Assembly: GCF_014651115.1 (NCBI RefSeq)
Contig: NZ_BMWG01000027.1
Coordinates: forward strand, 1-64,000
Source: Streptomyces inusitatus
Lineage (GTDB): Bacteria > Actinomycetota > Actinomycetes > Streptomycetales > Streptomycetaceae
DNA length: 64,000 nt
Direction of reading: 5' to 3'
Made by a program: the position numbers and the translations under genes. Positions 34,732 through 43,695 of the stretch are shown here, one piece after another. How positions within the stretch are numbered: the first letter of the stretch is position 1; the number at the start of each line of letters is the position of its first letter. Under the pieces are notes generated by a model. It had not been told where the DNA came from, did not search any database, and was given only the letters and a program-made list of their open reading frames with translations.

Positions 34732-35601
34732 TCAGGCAACGGGCGAGTCCTGGGCGGACAGCTCTTCGGCCAGTTCCATACAGCGCAGCCGGGCCGGGGA
34801 GAAGTCGTAGGGCATCTTGCCGATGGCCTCGAACGCGCTCATGGAACCGGCCTCGCCGCCCTCTGGGTGCAGAGCGTCCCAGGCGTCAAAGAGGGCGTCG
34901 TCGGCCTCGTCCAAACCGGACTCCTCGATGACGGCCTGGAGGGCGGTTTCGAAGGCGTGCCGCTCGGCGGCCGTTCGAACCACCCGTGGATCGTCGACGG
35001 CGACGCTGTCGTCGAGTGCTTCCTCGGCCTCGTCGACGCGGTCGGAGTCCTCCCGCAGAGCGGGATGCGTGGCCAGGGCGATGAAACGGGTGGCCTGGGC
35101 GGCCGCGCCGAGCGGGCCGAAGATCCGCTCGGTGACCAGCAGAGTGTCCAGGTCCGCCTGACGCAGGGAGCCCTCGGGCAGGCTCTTGAGGCGTTCGGTG
35201 ACGAAGTCGGAGAGCAGGCCCATCCGGCTGCCCTCGGTGCGCATCCGCCGCACGGCGGTCCGCTGCCGCCGCAGTCTCGCCTCCTGCTCGGCGAGGGTTT
35301 CCTCCAGCCGCTCCAGGATGCCCGCGATGCCTTCCCCGCTGTCCGCACCGGCGGAAGCGGTGCCGGTGGTGAAGGCGTCACGGATGCCGTCCAGGGCGAT
35401 CCCGGCGTCGGCCATCCTGCGAATCCACAGCAGGCGGATCATGTCCTCGTACTCGTAGCGACGGCGGCCATCACCGCCCCGCTCGGGCTCGGGCAGCAGG
35501 CCGATCTGGTGGTAGTGGCGAATCGCCCGTGGCGTGCTGCCGACGAAGGCCGCCGCGTCGCCGATCCTGACCTGGCGGGGTGGCATGAAAGACGGACGCA
35601 T
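34732..35601 (-). CDS. MerR-family transcriptional regulator
   Basis: A 289-residue regulator. The MerR DNA-binding domain (about 8-80) reads VRIGDAAAFVGSTPRAIRHY, HQIGLLPEPERGGDGRRRYE and then MIRLLWIRRMADAGIALDGI. A coiled-coil dimerisation helix (ILERLEETLAEQEARLRRQR) follows. The ~170-residue C-terminal domain is helical and acidic and of no family I can name, presumably effector-sensing. A GGAGAGG site precedes ATG 35601. The Tn7-like element ends 33 bp downstream of its stop codon, so its 3' end may be the attachment target. Confidence 0.87.
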   Translation of the reverse strand: MRPSFMPPRQVRIGDAAAFVGSTPRAIRHYHQIGLLPEPERGGDGRRRYEYEDMIRLLWIRRMADAGIALDGIRDAFTTGTASAGADSGEGIAGILERLEETLAEQEARLRRQRTAVRRMRTEGSRMGLLSDFVTERLKSLPEGSLRQADLDTLLVTERIFGPLGAAAQATRFIALATHPALREDSDRVDEAEEALDDSVAVDDPRVVRTAAERHAFETALQAVIEESGLDEADDALFDAWDALHPEGGEAGSMSAFEAIGKMPYDFSPARLRCMELAEELSAQDSPVA

Positions 35602-35682
35602 GAGCGGGACCTCTCCTCAGGGGCTCGGGACGCGAGCCCACCGGACCACATGCCGCTACGGAAGGTGCAACCCGTACCCACG

Positions 35683-36210
35683 TCACAGCCCTGTGCGCAG
35701 CCACTCCGTGAGCGCCGCGAAGTCCGCGTCCGTGAGGCCGTGGCGGGGGTCGACACGGTGGAGGAGGGATCGGGCCGGGTGGTGGTTCGCCACCCAGGTC
35801 CGGTCGGTGTCGGTGATCTCGTCGTCGACCCAGATGAAGGAGCGGCCGACGGCGTGGGCGAGGAGGGGGCGGGTCTTCCAGTGGAGTCCGCCGGGCTCGT
35901 GCTCGCCGGGAGAGGGATCGGGCCAGATCACTACGGGGAGGGAGGGCAGACCGAGCAGAGGTGCGACGCATTCGTTCGCGTCGGCCATCCAGGTCGTCGC
36001 CCACACCAGCTCGCATCCCAGCGCCGTCAGCCGGGGGCCGTGCGCGGGATTGATCCTGGCCAGCAGTGGATTCCCAGTGGCTGTCGACCGCCCGGGGCCC
36101 GGGTGGTACGTCGGGTAGCCGTCCGGATACTGCTGAGGTGTCGCGCCGAAGGGGATGAGGGGGCCGTCGATGTCGAGAAAGAGAAGGGGAAGCTGCTCCG
36201 GACCGGTCAC
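35683..36210 (-). CDS. HAD-like hydrolase domain protein
   Basis: A 175-residue HAD-fold protein. The catalytic motif I is FLDIDGPLIPFG near the N-terminus (nucleophile Asp in DIDG). Motif II is ATTWMADAN, and the acidic motif IV is FIWVDDEITDTD. It resembles the HAD domain of Swiss-army-knife RNA repair proteins that occur alone in Streptomyces. Substrate unknown. It lies 81 bp upstream of merR on the same strand. Confidence 0.8.
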   Translation of the reverse strand: MTGPEQLPLLFLDIDGPLIPFGATPQQYPDGYPTYHPGPGRSTATGNPLLARINPAHGPRLTALGCELVWATTWMADANECVAPLLGLPSLPVVIWPDPSPGEHEPGGLHWKTRPLLAHAVGRSFIWVDDEITDTDRTWVANHHPARSLLHRVDPRHGLTDADFAALTEWLRTGL

Positions 36211-36349
36211 GACCGCACGATAGCGGTCCGGCGGGCGGTCAGCGCCGGCCGCCGACGAAGACGGCTTACAGGACCGCGGTCACCGCGTCGCCGGGTGGGC
36301 CGGGCGGAAAAGCGGTGGACGCACCACGTAAGGAGAACAGACTGGGGCC

Positions 36350-37042
36350 ATGGTCGAATCGGAACCCAAGGATGTCCTTCGCTACTACCTCCAGTCCGCC
36401 AGGGACGCCCTGCTGTGGAAGCTCGAAGGGCTCTCGGAGTACGACGCGCGCCGACCGCTGACGCCGACCGGGACCAACATTCTGGGCCTGGTCAAGCATG
36501 TGGCCAGTATGGAGTTGGGCTATCTCGGCGACACCTTCGGGCGGCCGTCGGGCGAGCCGCTGCCGTGGATGGCGGAGGCGGCCGAGTCCAATGGCGACAT
36601 GTGGGTCACCGCCGACGAGTCGCGGGAGGACGTGGTGGGGCTCTACCGCCGGGCGTGGGCGCACACGGACGCGACGATCGAGGCGCTGGAGCTGGAGACC
36701 GTCGGCAGGGTGCCGTGGTGGCCGGACGGCCGGGACGAGGTGACGCTGAATCATGCCGTGATCCGCATGATCGCCGATACGCACCGGCACGCCGGGCACG
36801 CCGACATCCTCCGTGAACTGCTCGATGGGGCGGTGGGGATGAATAAGAACAACACGGGCATGGCCCCGGGGGACCCGGCCTGGTGGGAGAGGCATCGCGA
36901 CCGAGTGGAGAAGGCCGCTCGGGAGGCCGGCGGGGGCAGCGGCGGCGCGGCGGCGGGGGCGGCGAACCGGCCTGGCGTTCCGTCCATGACCGACCCCGAG
37001 GTCCGGGGTCTTCTCACCCGGGAACCGGAGCAGGGGAACTGA
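36350..37042 (+). CDS. DinB-superfamily (DUF664-type) protein
   Basis: A 230-residue four-helix-bundle protein. Metal-ligand histidines are visible in ILGLVKHVASMELGYLGDTFG and DTHRHAGHADILRELLDGAVG, the DinB/YfiT pattern. Relatives use mycothiol or bacillithiol or act as metal-dependent transferases; the exact reaction is unknown. The last ~45 residues are Gly/Ala-rich and probably disordered. Confidence 0.83.
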   Translation: MVESEPKDVLRYYLQSARDALLWKLEGLSEYDARRPLTPTGTNILGLVKHVASMELGYLGDTFGRPSGEPLPWMAEAAESNGDMWVTADESREDVVGLYRRAWAHTDATIEALELETVGRVPWWPDGRDEVTLNHAVIRMIADTHRHAGHADILRELLDGAVGMNKNNTGMAPGDPAWWERHRDRVEKAAREAGGGSGGAAAGAANRPGVPSMTDPEVRGLLTREPEQGN

Positions 37043-37494
37043 CACCCGATCAGGAGTTAGGCGAAATGCCCGGAATCTACAGTAGAGATTGAGCCACCGT
37101 CAGCCATCGCTCATCGAGGGCGCGTTCGGCGTCGATACGGGTCGGAAATTGCTGAACCGGGCCCGACGGCGGGTCGTCCGGCGCCCCTGCGGCCCACCCC
37201 TGGAGGCCTGGAGCAGGAAAGAGTGCGGCCGGCGCGCCCATGTGGCCGACCGGCCGAGCAGGGTCTCCCGGGGTGGGGTTTGCCGATGAGAATGAGTCAC
37301 CCGGGGCGGGTTCATCGAGAATCAGCCAAGATCAACATCTTCCTGACCAGGCGCTTTACTTGCCTTTGACCCGATGGCAAGCTGACGGTCACTTCGGCCC
37401 CAGTGGCAACACCCTCAGTTCATCTCACCCGTCTCGACGGGCGATTGGCGCTGGGCCGAATCCGGACATCTGAGTTCCCAGAAGCGGAGAGAGA
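37043..37494. other. Non-coding interval
   Basis: 452 bp of lower GC than average with no supported ORF. It must contain the promoter of the small secreted gene that follows. I see no hairpin or repeat of note. Confidence 0.5.
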
Positions 37495-37770
37495 ATGAAG
37501 CGTCGCGTACGCAGTGCGGGGTTTGCGGTTTTGGTGGCGACGGGCATCGCCCTGACGATGTCGAGCGGCACCGCGCACGCTCAGGAGCAGCAGCCGCGCT
37601 CCGGCATTCTGTCCGGCGGTCTGATCAACATCAACGGACCGCTGATCTACAACACCGGTGACATCGACCTGATCGAGGATGTCTTCGAGCACATCAGCAT
37701 CCCGATCCTGGGCCAGGCCGTGCACCAGATGTACGACTGGGCCAAGTTCGACGGCAAGCTCTTCAAGTAG
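37495..37770 (+). CDS. Small secreted protein, 91 residues
   Basis: A Sec signal peptide (MKRRVRSAGFAVLVATGIAL, cleavage near GTAHAQ) and a mature ~58-residue chain with no cysteine (SGGLININGPLIYNTGDIDL, then EDVFEHISIPILGQAVHQMY). A GGAGAGAG site precedes the ATG. The hydrophobic, Ile/Asn/Gly-rich mature part might assemble at the surface, but I know no family. Confidence 0.7.
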   Translation: MKRRVRSAGFAVLVATGIALTMSSGTAHAQEQQPRSGILSGGLININGPLIYNTGDIDLIEDVFEHISIPILGQAVHQMYDWAKFDGKLFK

Positions 37771-37872
37771 CGTCATCGGGCAGCGGTCCGCGAAGGACTA
37801 CGCACCCGGCAGCGGGCCCGTCCGGCCGGTCGCACTCCCGTGCGGCCCCCGGCGTCGGGCGGGCCCGGCTCG

Positions 37873-37905
37873 AGTGCCCCCGGCCCGGAAGGGCTCGGGG
37901 GCACT
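37873..37905. terminator. Hairpin between two convergent secreted-protein genes
   Basis: AGTGCCCCCG (37873-37882) pairs with 37896-37905. An inner GCCC/GGGC extension, with one bulged T, closes on a GGAA tetraloop. It lies midway between the stop codons at 37770 and 37948. Confidence 0.75.
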
Positions 37906-37947
37906 GTCAGCATCTGGGCCGGTGAGGAAACGTGGACTGGACGGGGA

Positions 37948-38769
37948 CTAGCGGACGTCGATGCCGTCGCCGCCCGAGTTCACGGCCTGGGTGGTGGTGG
38001 TGCCGGCGAAGCTGTAGCGGTAGTCACCGTCGACGGTCGCCTTGACCGTGGTCTTCAGGTTGCCCTTCTTGTCCGTCTTCACGGTCTTGAGGGTGGAGTA
38101 GGCCTTGGTGCCCTTCTTGCGGAACTGGAGCTGCACCGACTGGTCGGTGTAGCCCGCGTACTTCTCGGTCTCCCAGTTGATACGGGTCAGCGCACCGGTG
38201 ACGGTGAGGGTCTTGCCCTTCTTCACCGGCTCCGGCGAGGCGTTGACGCTGAGCTTGGCCGCGCGCTGGATGTTGAAGGACTTCACGTTGTCCTTCATGG
38301 TGAAGTCGTAGTCCTTGGCGTCCGCGGTGGCCGCGACCTTCCAGTTCGTGCCCAGGGAGTTCTTGTTCAGGTCCCACCACGGCTCAACGACGAAGGTGAC
38401 CGTGCAGGTGACCGTCGTGCCGGTGCCGCACTTGGCGGTGTCCTCCTCGGCGAAGACGAAGCCGTCCTCCTTGCCGACCGCGCCGTGCCAGAGGTAGGCG
38501 TCGGCCGACGCGATACCGGAGTTGTCGCTGGCCGTGAAGCTCACCTTGAACTTCACGTTGGCGGTGCCGGCAACGACGGGCTTGCCACCGTTGACGACGA
38601 CCTTCGAGATCTTGGTGTCGCCGAGCTGGACATCGTCCGCACCCTTGGCCGCGAACGCCGAACGGGGGGCGTCCGAGACGGGCTTGTCATCGGCCTGTGC
38701 GACCGGAGCGACCAGGGACGTGAGCGCCAGGGCGCCCGTTACCACGGCGGCAGATGCACGCATGCGCAT
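37948..38769 (-). CDS. Secreted beta-domain protein (DUF5707-like)
   Basis: A 273-residue exported protein. The signal peptide MRMRASAAVVTGALALTSLV ends near AQADD. Two Ig-like beta domains follow: one around VKFKVSFTASDNSGIASADA, with a Cys pair (CGTGTTVTC) that could form a disulfide, and one around LSVNASPEPVKKGKTLTVTG to the end. The pattern resembles Streptomyces proteins labelled calcium-binding or DUF5707. No catalytic motif. Role unknown. Confidence 0.72.
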   Translation of the reverse strand: MRMRASAAVVTGALALTSLVAPVAQADDKPVSDAPRSAFAAKGADDVQLGDTKISKVVVNGGKPVVAGTANVKFKVSFTASDNSGIASADAYLWHGAVGKEDGFVFAEEDTAKCGTGTTVTCTVTFVVEPWWDLNKNSLGTNWKVAATADAKDYDFTMKDNVKSFNIQRAAKLSVNASPEPVKKGKTLTVTGALTRINWETEKYAGYTDQSVQLQFRKKGTKAYSTLKTVKTDKKGNLKTTVKATVDGDYRYSFAGTTTTQAVNSGGDGIDVR

Positions 38770-39708
38770 ATTTTTCCCAGTTCAGAGGGGGCTCCAAGAC
38801 GCGACGCACGCGCCCTCTGGGTGCCCGGAGGTCTATGAGTCTGCTGACTCATCAAGTCCAGACAAGGGGGCTCTGTGAATGGTTGCATCGATGTATGAAG
38901 ATTCTATGAGTGATAACGGCAGTTGAGCCGCCGAAGCCAGTCGCCACGGCCCTGAACTCGCCCCTTATCACCGGGGGATTCAGCGCCGAACCGCCCCGCG
39001 CCACGGCCGCGCTCCCCCGACCGGCCATTCTCGGCCAGCTCGCAACGCGGCGAAGGGGCACGGAGGGCCCGACACGCCGCAAAGTGTGATCACTGAGTCA
39101 CTCCACGCAGTCATGCCGCACTCCCCTCCTGAGGCTTCTGAGCCTTCTGAGGCCATTCATGCCAGTACGCCCCGCCGCCCCCGGATCCCCCGGCCCCCGC
39201 CCGGCATCGACGCCGCAGCCTCCCGCCGACCCCCGGACGACCGCCGGGCGCGCCACGTCCGCTTCGGCCCGGCCGATCCCCCGCCATCAGGGACTCTCCC
39301 CTCCGGACGGCTGCTCCCGAAAGCGCTCCGGGGCGCACGCCCGCCTGCCGGCCGCCCTCGAACGGCCGCCGGAGGGGGCGACAACGCCGGTACGGGAGGC
39401 CCGGAGCGGGCGGGAAGTGGCGTGAAGGGCCCGTTGGAAGGGGTGTGACCGGTGAGTACGATGCGCCGTATTCGATCAGTCGCATGGAGTGACTCGCCGC
39501 GGGGGGCGCTCAACGCCCTCCCGTGAAGCAGCGGTTCGCAAAGCGTCGATTCGCATCCGTACCCGTAACCCGTAACTCGCAACCCGTACCCACACCCGTA
39601 CCCGTACCCGTCGCCCCACCGGGCGTGCCGAGCGCGCCTCCCGTATCCGACATCCGACCAGCCTCGGACCCGGCAGGCAGATTCGACAGAGCAGAGAGGT
39701 GGCCGAAA
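38770..39708. other. Long non-coding interval upstream of the terpene synthase
   Basis: About 940 bp. Overlapping open frames exist on both strands, but none has a ribosome site, motif or plausible composition. A CCGTA-rich short tandem repeat lies at 39557-39612. Confidence 0.5.
39557..39612. repeat. Degenerate ACCCGTA tandem repeat
   Basis: Seven copies of ACCCGTA or CCCGTA-like units, several perfect in tandem, about 100-150 bp upstream of the terpene synthase start. Replication slippage is the likely origin. Confidence 0.7.
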
Positions 39709-40827
39709 GTGGGGCCCGAGCTGACCATTCCGCCGATCTTCTCCCCCATTCCTCCCGCCATCCACCCCCGGCACGCCGCCATAGACGCCCAGACCTCCGC
39801 CTGGGCCAAAACCATCGGCATCGGCACCGAAGAACTCCGGGCCCGGCTCGTCAGCCATGACATCGGCACCTTCTCGGCCATGATCCTTCCTGACGGCCGC
39901 GACGAAGTCGTCTCCCTCCTCTCCGACTTCATCCTCTGGCTCTTCGGCGTGGACGACGGCTGCTGCGAGGAGAGCGAGCTCGGACACCGCCCCGGAGATC
40001 TGATCGCGCTGCTGCACCGGCTGCTGCGCATCGCCCAGAACCCCGAGACACCGCTCCTCGAACGGGACCCGCTCGCGGTCGGACTCCGCGATCTGCGCGC
40101 CAGGGTCTCCCGGTACGGCACCCACAGCCAGGCCGCCCGCTGGATCGACGCGCTGCGCGAGTACTTCTTCTCCGTCGCCTGGGAGGCCGAGCACCGCCGC
40201 GCCGGTACCGTCCCCGGCCTGGACGACTACACGCTCATGCGGCTCTACGACGGGGCCACCACCGTCGTACTCCCCCTGCTGGAGATGGGCCACGGCTATG
40301 AACTCCAGCCCCACGAGCGCGACAGCCCCAGCACCCGGGCCGCCGCCGAGATGGCGTCCTTCATCATCACCTGGGACAACGACATCCTGTCCCACCACAA
40401 GGAGAGCCGGAGCAAGGGCTACTGGCTCAATGTGATCCGCGTGCTGGAGCACCACCACGGCATGGCCCCCGACGAGGCGCTGGCGACCGCCGTCGCCCAG
40501 CGCGACCGGGTGATGTGCCGGTATCTGCGGCTGAAGGACGACCTCATGGCGACCGCAGGACCGCAGTTGCGCCGCTATCTCACCAGTCTGACCCACTTCG
40601 TCCGGGGGGCGCAGGACTGGGGCATCAGCTCCGTCCGCTACACCACCCCGCACGACCCCGCCCGGTTGCCCACCTCCTTCAGCGACCGGCCCACCGACGA
40701 CCGTGATCTGCCGCTGGGCATACCCGTCGTGGCCTGGTGGTGGGATCTGCCGACGCTCACCGGCGCGTCAGGAACCTGCACAGGGACGGGGACCGCCGAG
40801 CGGGTACGCCAGACCGCGCCCGTCTGA
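39709..40827 (+). CDS. Class I terpene synthase (sesquiterpene cyclase type)
   Basis: A 372-residue enzyme that ionises a prenyl diphosphate and cyclises it. The aspartate-rich Mg-binding motif is DDGCCEE, about 82 residues from the start, in the helix FILWLFGVDDGCCEE. The NSE motif is NDILSHHKE (about residues 224-232). The C-terminal WGISSVRYT holds the Arg-Tyr pair. GTG 39709 is chosen because GAGAGG lies just upstream and the length then fits the family; the frame is open to 39523, but that extension is Pro/Val repeat sequence. No P450 or prenyltransferase is adjacent, so it is an orphan. The product cannot be read from the sequence. Confidence 0.86.
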   Translation: MGPELTIPPIFSPIPPAIHPRHAAIDAQTSAWAKTIGIGTEELRARLVSHDIGTFSAMILPDGRDEVVSLLSDFILWLFGVDDGCCEESELGHRPGDLIALLHRLLRIAQNPETPLLERDPLAVGLRDLRARVSRYGTHSQAARWIDALREYFFSVAWEAEHRRAGTVPGLDDYTLMRLYDGATTVVLPLLEMGHGYELQPHERDSPSTRAAAEMASFIITWDNDILSHHKESRSKGYWLNVIRVLEHHHGMAPDEALATAVAQRDRVMCRYLRLKDDLMATAGPQLRRYLTSLTHFVRGAQDWGISSVRYTTPHDPARLPTSFSDRPTDDRDLPLGIPVVAWWWDLPTLTGASGTCTGTGTAERVRQTAPV

Positions 40828-42969
40828 TCAGAGCGCGGGCCCCGCCAGTTCGGCCGGCAGCGGCAGGCGGTGCAGAACGTCCAGGCGGGAGACGGCGCGG
40901 GTGAGGGCCACGTACAGCCGATGCGTACCGCGTGGCTCCGCGCCCACGATCGCGGCGGGTTCGACGACGACGACGTGCTCGTACTCCAGTCCCTTGGCGA
41001 GCGCGGCGGGCACCACCGTCACCCGGGCGGCGGCCGCCCCGGCGGCCTCCGGCGTCCCGGCGACGGCCGTCTCGACGCCCGCACCCGTCAGCGCCGTACG
41101 CAGGGCGCCGGTGCCGGGGCCGTCGGCGACGACCCCGATCGAGCCCTCGCGGGAGAGCGCGGCGCGCACCGCGGCGACGGTCGCGGCGGCGAGGTCGTCC
41201 ACCCGGCGGACCGTCAGCTCGCCGCCCGCGCGCAGGGAGCGGGCCGGGGGCACCTCGACGCCGAGCGCGGGGAGCAGCCGGCCCGCGAAGTCCACGATCG
41301 TGGCCGGGACCCGGAAGCCGGTGGTCAGCGGGATGACGGCGGCGTCCGGGCGGCCCAGATGGGCGAGCTGCCCGGGCCAGGTCCGGGCCGCCCAGGGGGT
41401 GGTGCCCTGGGCGAGGTCGCCGAGGACGGTCAGCGAGCCGGAGCCGCCGACGCGTCTGGCGATCGCGCGGCACTGCATCGGCGAGAGGTCCTGGGCCTCG
41501 TCCACGACGACATGGGCGAAGCCCTCCGGCCGTTCGATCAGTCCGGCCAGCTCGTCCAGGAGCAGCAGATCGGCGGCGCTCCACCGCGCGGACCGGGGGG
41601 AGCGCGGCGGCCGGGCCCAGCGGATCGCCTCCCGCTCGGCCGGGGTGAGCGCGGTGTCGGCGGGGTCGGTGAGCAGCCCGGCGAGGACCTCCTCGGGCCG
41701 GGCCCCGGGCCAGACCGCGTCGACGAAGGCGGCGACCGGGCGGGCCCGCCCGATCCGCCGGGCCCAGGTCTCGCCCCGGGGCCCGGCCCGGCGCTCCGCC
41801 CGGCGGCGCAGTGCCCGGACGGCACGGCCCCGGACGCGTTCGCGGCCGACGGCGTACGGCGGGGCCTCGGCGCGCACCTCGGCGACGATGCCGGCCAGTT
41901 CGTCCCGCGGGACCCGCCAGCGGTAGGAGCCGTCGGGGACGGTGAGTTCCTCGGCGGGCGGGGCGACTCTGGCGTACAGCGCCCGGTGCAGCACCCCGGC
42001 CATGCGCGCGTCGTGTTTGACGGCCTCGGCGGCGGGGCCGTCCTGGGCCCGGGTCTCATGGGCGGCGATCTCCTCGTCGATGGTCGACTGGCGGACGCCG
42101 CTCTCGCCGAGGGCGGGCAGGACTTCGGCGATGTACGCGAGGAAGGCGCGGCCGGGGCCGAGGACGAGCAGCCCGCCGCGCCGGACGCGCTGGGGGTGGG
42201 CGTAGAGGAGGTAGGCGGCGCGGTGCAGGCCGACGGCGGTCTTGCCGGTGCCCGGCGCGCCCTGCACACAGAGGGAGCGGGTGGGCTCCGAGCGTACGAG
42301 GTCGTCCTGTTCGGGCTGGATGGTGGCGGCGATGTCGCGCATCGGGCCGAGGCGGGGGCGCTCGATCTCCCGGACCACGACGGCGCCGGGCACGGGACCC
42401 ACGCCGGTGCCGGTGCCCGCGCCCACGCTGGTGCCCGTGCCGGGCAGGCTCAGCGGTTCGTCCTCGATGCCGGTGAGGTCCGCCGGTTCGCCGGTGGCGA
42501 AGGGGGCCCAGCCGAAGCGGCGGCGGACCGCGACGCCCTGGGGGTCGCGGGGGCTCGCCTGGTAGAAGGCGCGGGAGACGGGGGCCCGCCAGTCGATGAC
42601 CAGGGGTGGTTTCAGGGGGTCTTCGGTGATCCGGCGGCGGCCGATGTGGTAACTCTGCCCGCTGTGGTCCCCGGCCCCGGAGGCGGCGTCGGTGGCGAAG
42701 TCCAGTCGGCCGAAGAACAGCGGACCCTCGGGTTCCGCGCGTAGTTCCTTTGCCAGACCGCGGAGATGGCGGCCGAGCACTTCGGCGTCGGCGCCGGACG
42801 CGAAGGCGTTCTCTCCCGTACGGACGGAGCGCACGGCGTCGTCGGCCATCGCGGACAGGGCGGCGCGGCAGGCCTCGTGGTGGGCGCGCTCCTGGCGCAG
42901 GGCCTGGTCCGGGGCCTGGTCCGGGACATGGCTGGGGGCATGGCTGGGGGCATGGCTGAGGTCGGTCAT
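40828..42969 (-). CDS. HelD-like superfamily 1 helicase
   Basis: A 713-residue UvrD/Rep-like ATPase of the RNA-polymerase-associated HelD group. An N-terminal coiled-coil arm (ALRQERAHHEACRAALSAMA) is followed by the first RecA domain with GAPGTGKTAVGLHRAAYLLY (Walker A), HVVVDEAQDLSPMQ (Walker B) and LTTGFRVP. The second RecA part is at the C-terminus (KGLEYEHVVVVEP, YVALTRAVSRL). HelD proteins free stalled RNA polymerase and in actinobacteria can protect it from rifamycins. Two repeat-encoded patches are odd: SHAPSHAPSH at the start and a Gly/Thr/Val run near residue 180. The tetR gene lies upstream. Confidence 0.87.
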   Translation of the reverse strand: MTDLSHAPSHAPSHVPDQAPDQALRQERAHHEACRAALSAMADDAVRSVRTGENAFASGADAEVLGRHLRGLAKELRAEPEGPLFFGRLDFATDAASGAGDHSGQSYHIGRRRITEDPLKPPLVIDWRAPVSRAFYQASPRDPQGVAVRRRFGWAPFATGEPADLTGIEDEPLSLPGTGTSVGAGTGTGVGPVPGAVVVREIERPRLGPMRDIAATIQPEQDDLVRSEPTRSLCVQGAPGTGKTAVGLHRAAYLLYAHPQRVRRGGLLVLGPGRAFLAYIAEVLPALGESGVRQSTIDEEIAAHETRAQDGPAAEAVKHDARMAGVLHRALYARVAPPAEELTVPDGSYRWRVPRDELAGIVAEVRAEAPPYAVGRERVRGRAVRALRRRAERRAGPRGETWARRIGRARPVAAFVDAVWPGARPEEVLAGLLTDPADTALTPAEREAIRWARPPRSPRSARWSAADLLLLDELAGLIERPEGFAHVVVDEAQDLSPMQCRAIARRVGGSGSLTVLGDLAQGTTPWAARTWPGQLAHLGRPDAAVIPLTTGFRVPATIVDFAGRLLPALGVEVPPARSLRAGGELTVRRVDDLAAATVAAVRAALSREGSIGVVADGPGTGALRTALTGAGVETAVAGTPEAAGAAAARVTVVPAALAKGLEYEHVVVVEPAAIVGAEPRGTHRLYVALTRAVSRLDVLHRLPLPAELAGPAL

Positions 42970-42984
42970 TGCAGCGAGGCTAGC

Positions 42985-43014
42985 GTAACCGAGTTACATT
43001 TTTAACCGAGTTCA
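42985..43014. promoter_or_regulatory. Repeated operator-like motif between tetR and helD
   Basis: GTAACCGAGTTAC (42985-42997, a palindrome with 5-bp arms) and TTAACCGAGTTCA (43002-43014) form a direct repeat 17 bp apart, immediately upstream of the helD-like gene. It suits binding by the adjacent TetR protein. Confidence 0.6.
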
Positions 43015-43638
43015 GGAATTCGGCTCCAGGCCGTCCTTGAGCTGGCCGAAGGCGATCCCGGCGGCCTCCGCCGCGCCGGGGCGGACGTGGGCCGCGCTCT
43101 CCCCCGCCGCGATCCGCCGCCAGCTGTCCTCGGCGAGGATCCGCTGTACGGCGATGATCTGCCCGGCGGCCAGCCGCCCCCGGAGGCCGCCGCCGAGCGC
43201 CTCGGCGAGCGCCAGCTCCGAGCGGCCCTGGAAGGTGTGCAGCCGCGCGACCAGGCTCGGCGTCCCGTACAGCAGCCGGTGCAGGGCGAGCACCTCGGGC
43301 TCGTCATTGACCCCGGTCACCGGCTCGTACCGGTCCAGGCCCGCCAGGAAGTGGCGGTGCAGGGCGTCCAGCGGCGAGAGGCCCGGCGGCCGGCCCGCCA
43401 CCACCCGGGCGGCCTCGCCCTCGTGGTCGGCCAGCCGGTGCAGCACCAGGTCCTCCTTGGCGGGGAAGTACCGGAAGAGGGTCGGCTTGGAGATCCCGGC
43501 TGCGGCGGCGATCTCGGCGACGGAGACCGGGCCGAAGCCCTTCGCCAGGAAGAGGGCGATCGCCGCGTCGGAGATCGCCTGGTACGTCTGGCGCTTCTTG
43601 CGTTCCCGCAGGCCGCCGCCCGCCTCGTCACCGCTCAT
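43012..43638 (-). CDS. TetR-family regulator (upstream of helD-like gene)
   Basis: A 208-residue repressor. The N-terminal HTH is complete: RKKRQTYQAISDAAIALFLAKGF, then VSVAEIAAAAGISKPTLFRYFPAKEDLV. The C-terminal ligand-binding part is helical with no named motif. The gene ends 42 bp before the helD-like start on the same strand, with the repeated GTAACCGAGTTAC motif in between. It probably represses helD and perhaps itself. The ligand is unknown; an RNA-polymerase inhibitor would fit the target. Confidence 0.88.
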   Translation of the reverse strand: MSGDEAGGGLRERKKRQTYQAISDAAIALFLAKGFGPVSVAEIAAAAGISKPTLFRYFPAKEDLVLHRLADHEGEAARVVAGRPPGLSPLDALHRHFLAGLDRYEPVTGVNDEPEVLALHRLLYGTPSLVARLHTFQGRSELALAEALGGGLRGRLAAGQIIAVQRILAEDSWRRIAAGESAAHVRPGAAEAAGIAFGQLKDGLEPNS

Positions 43639-43695
43639 GGGGCCGAGCGTACGGGGCGGCCCGGCCGCGGGTGGACCGCAGGTGGGCCGCGGGCC

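Noticed and set aside
39086..39485. ORFs on both strands upstream of the terpene synthase
   Set aside because: Pro/Arg-rich, no start signals and no homology.
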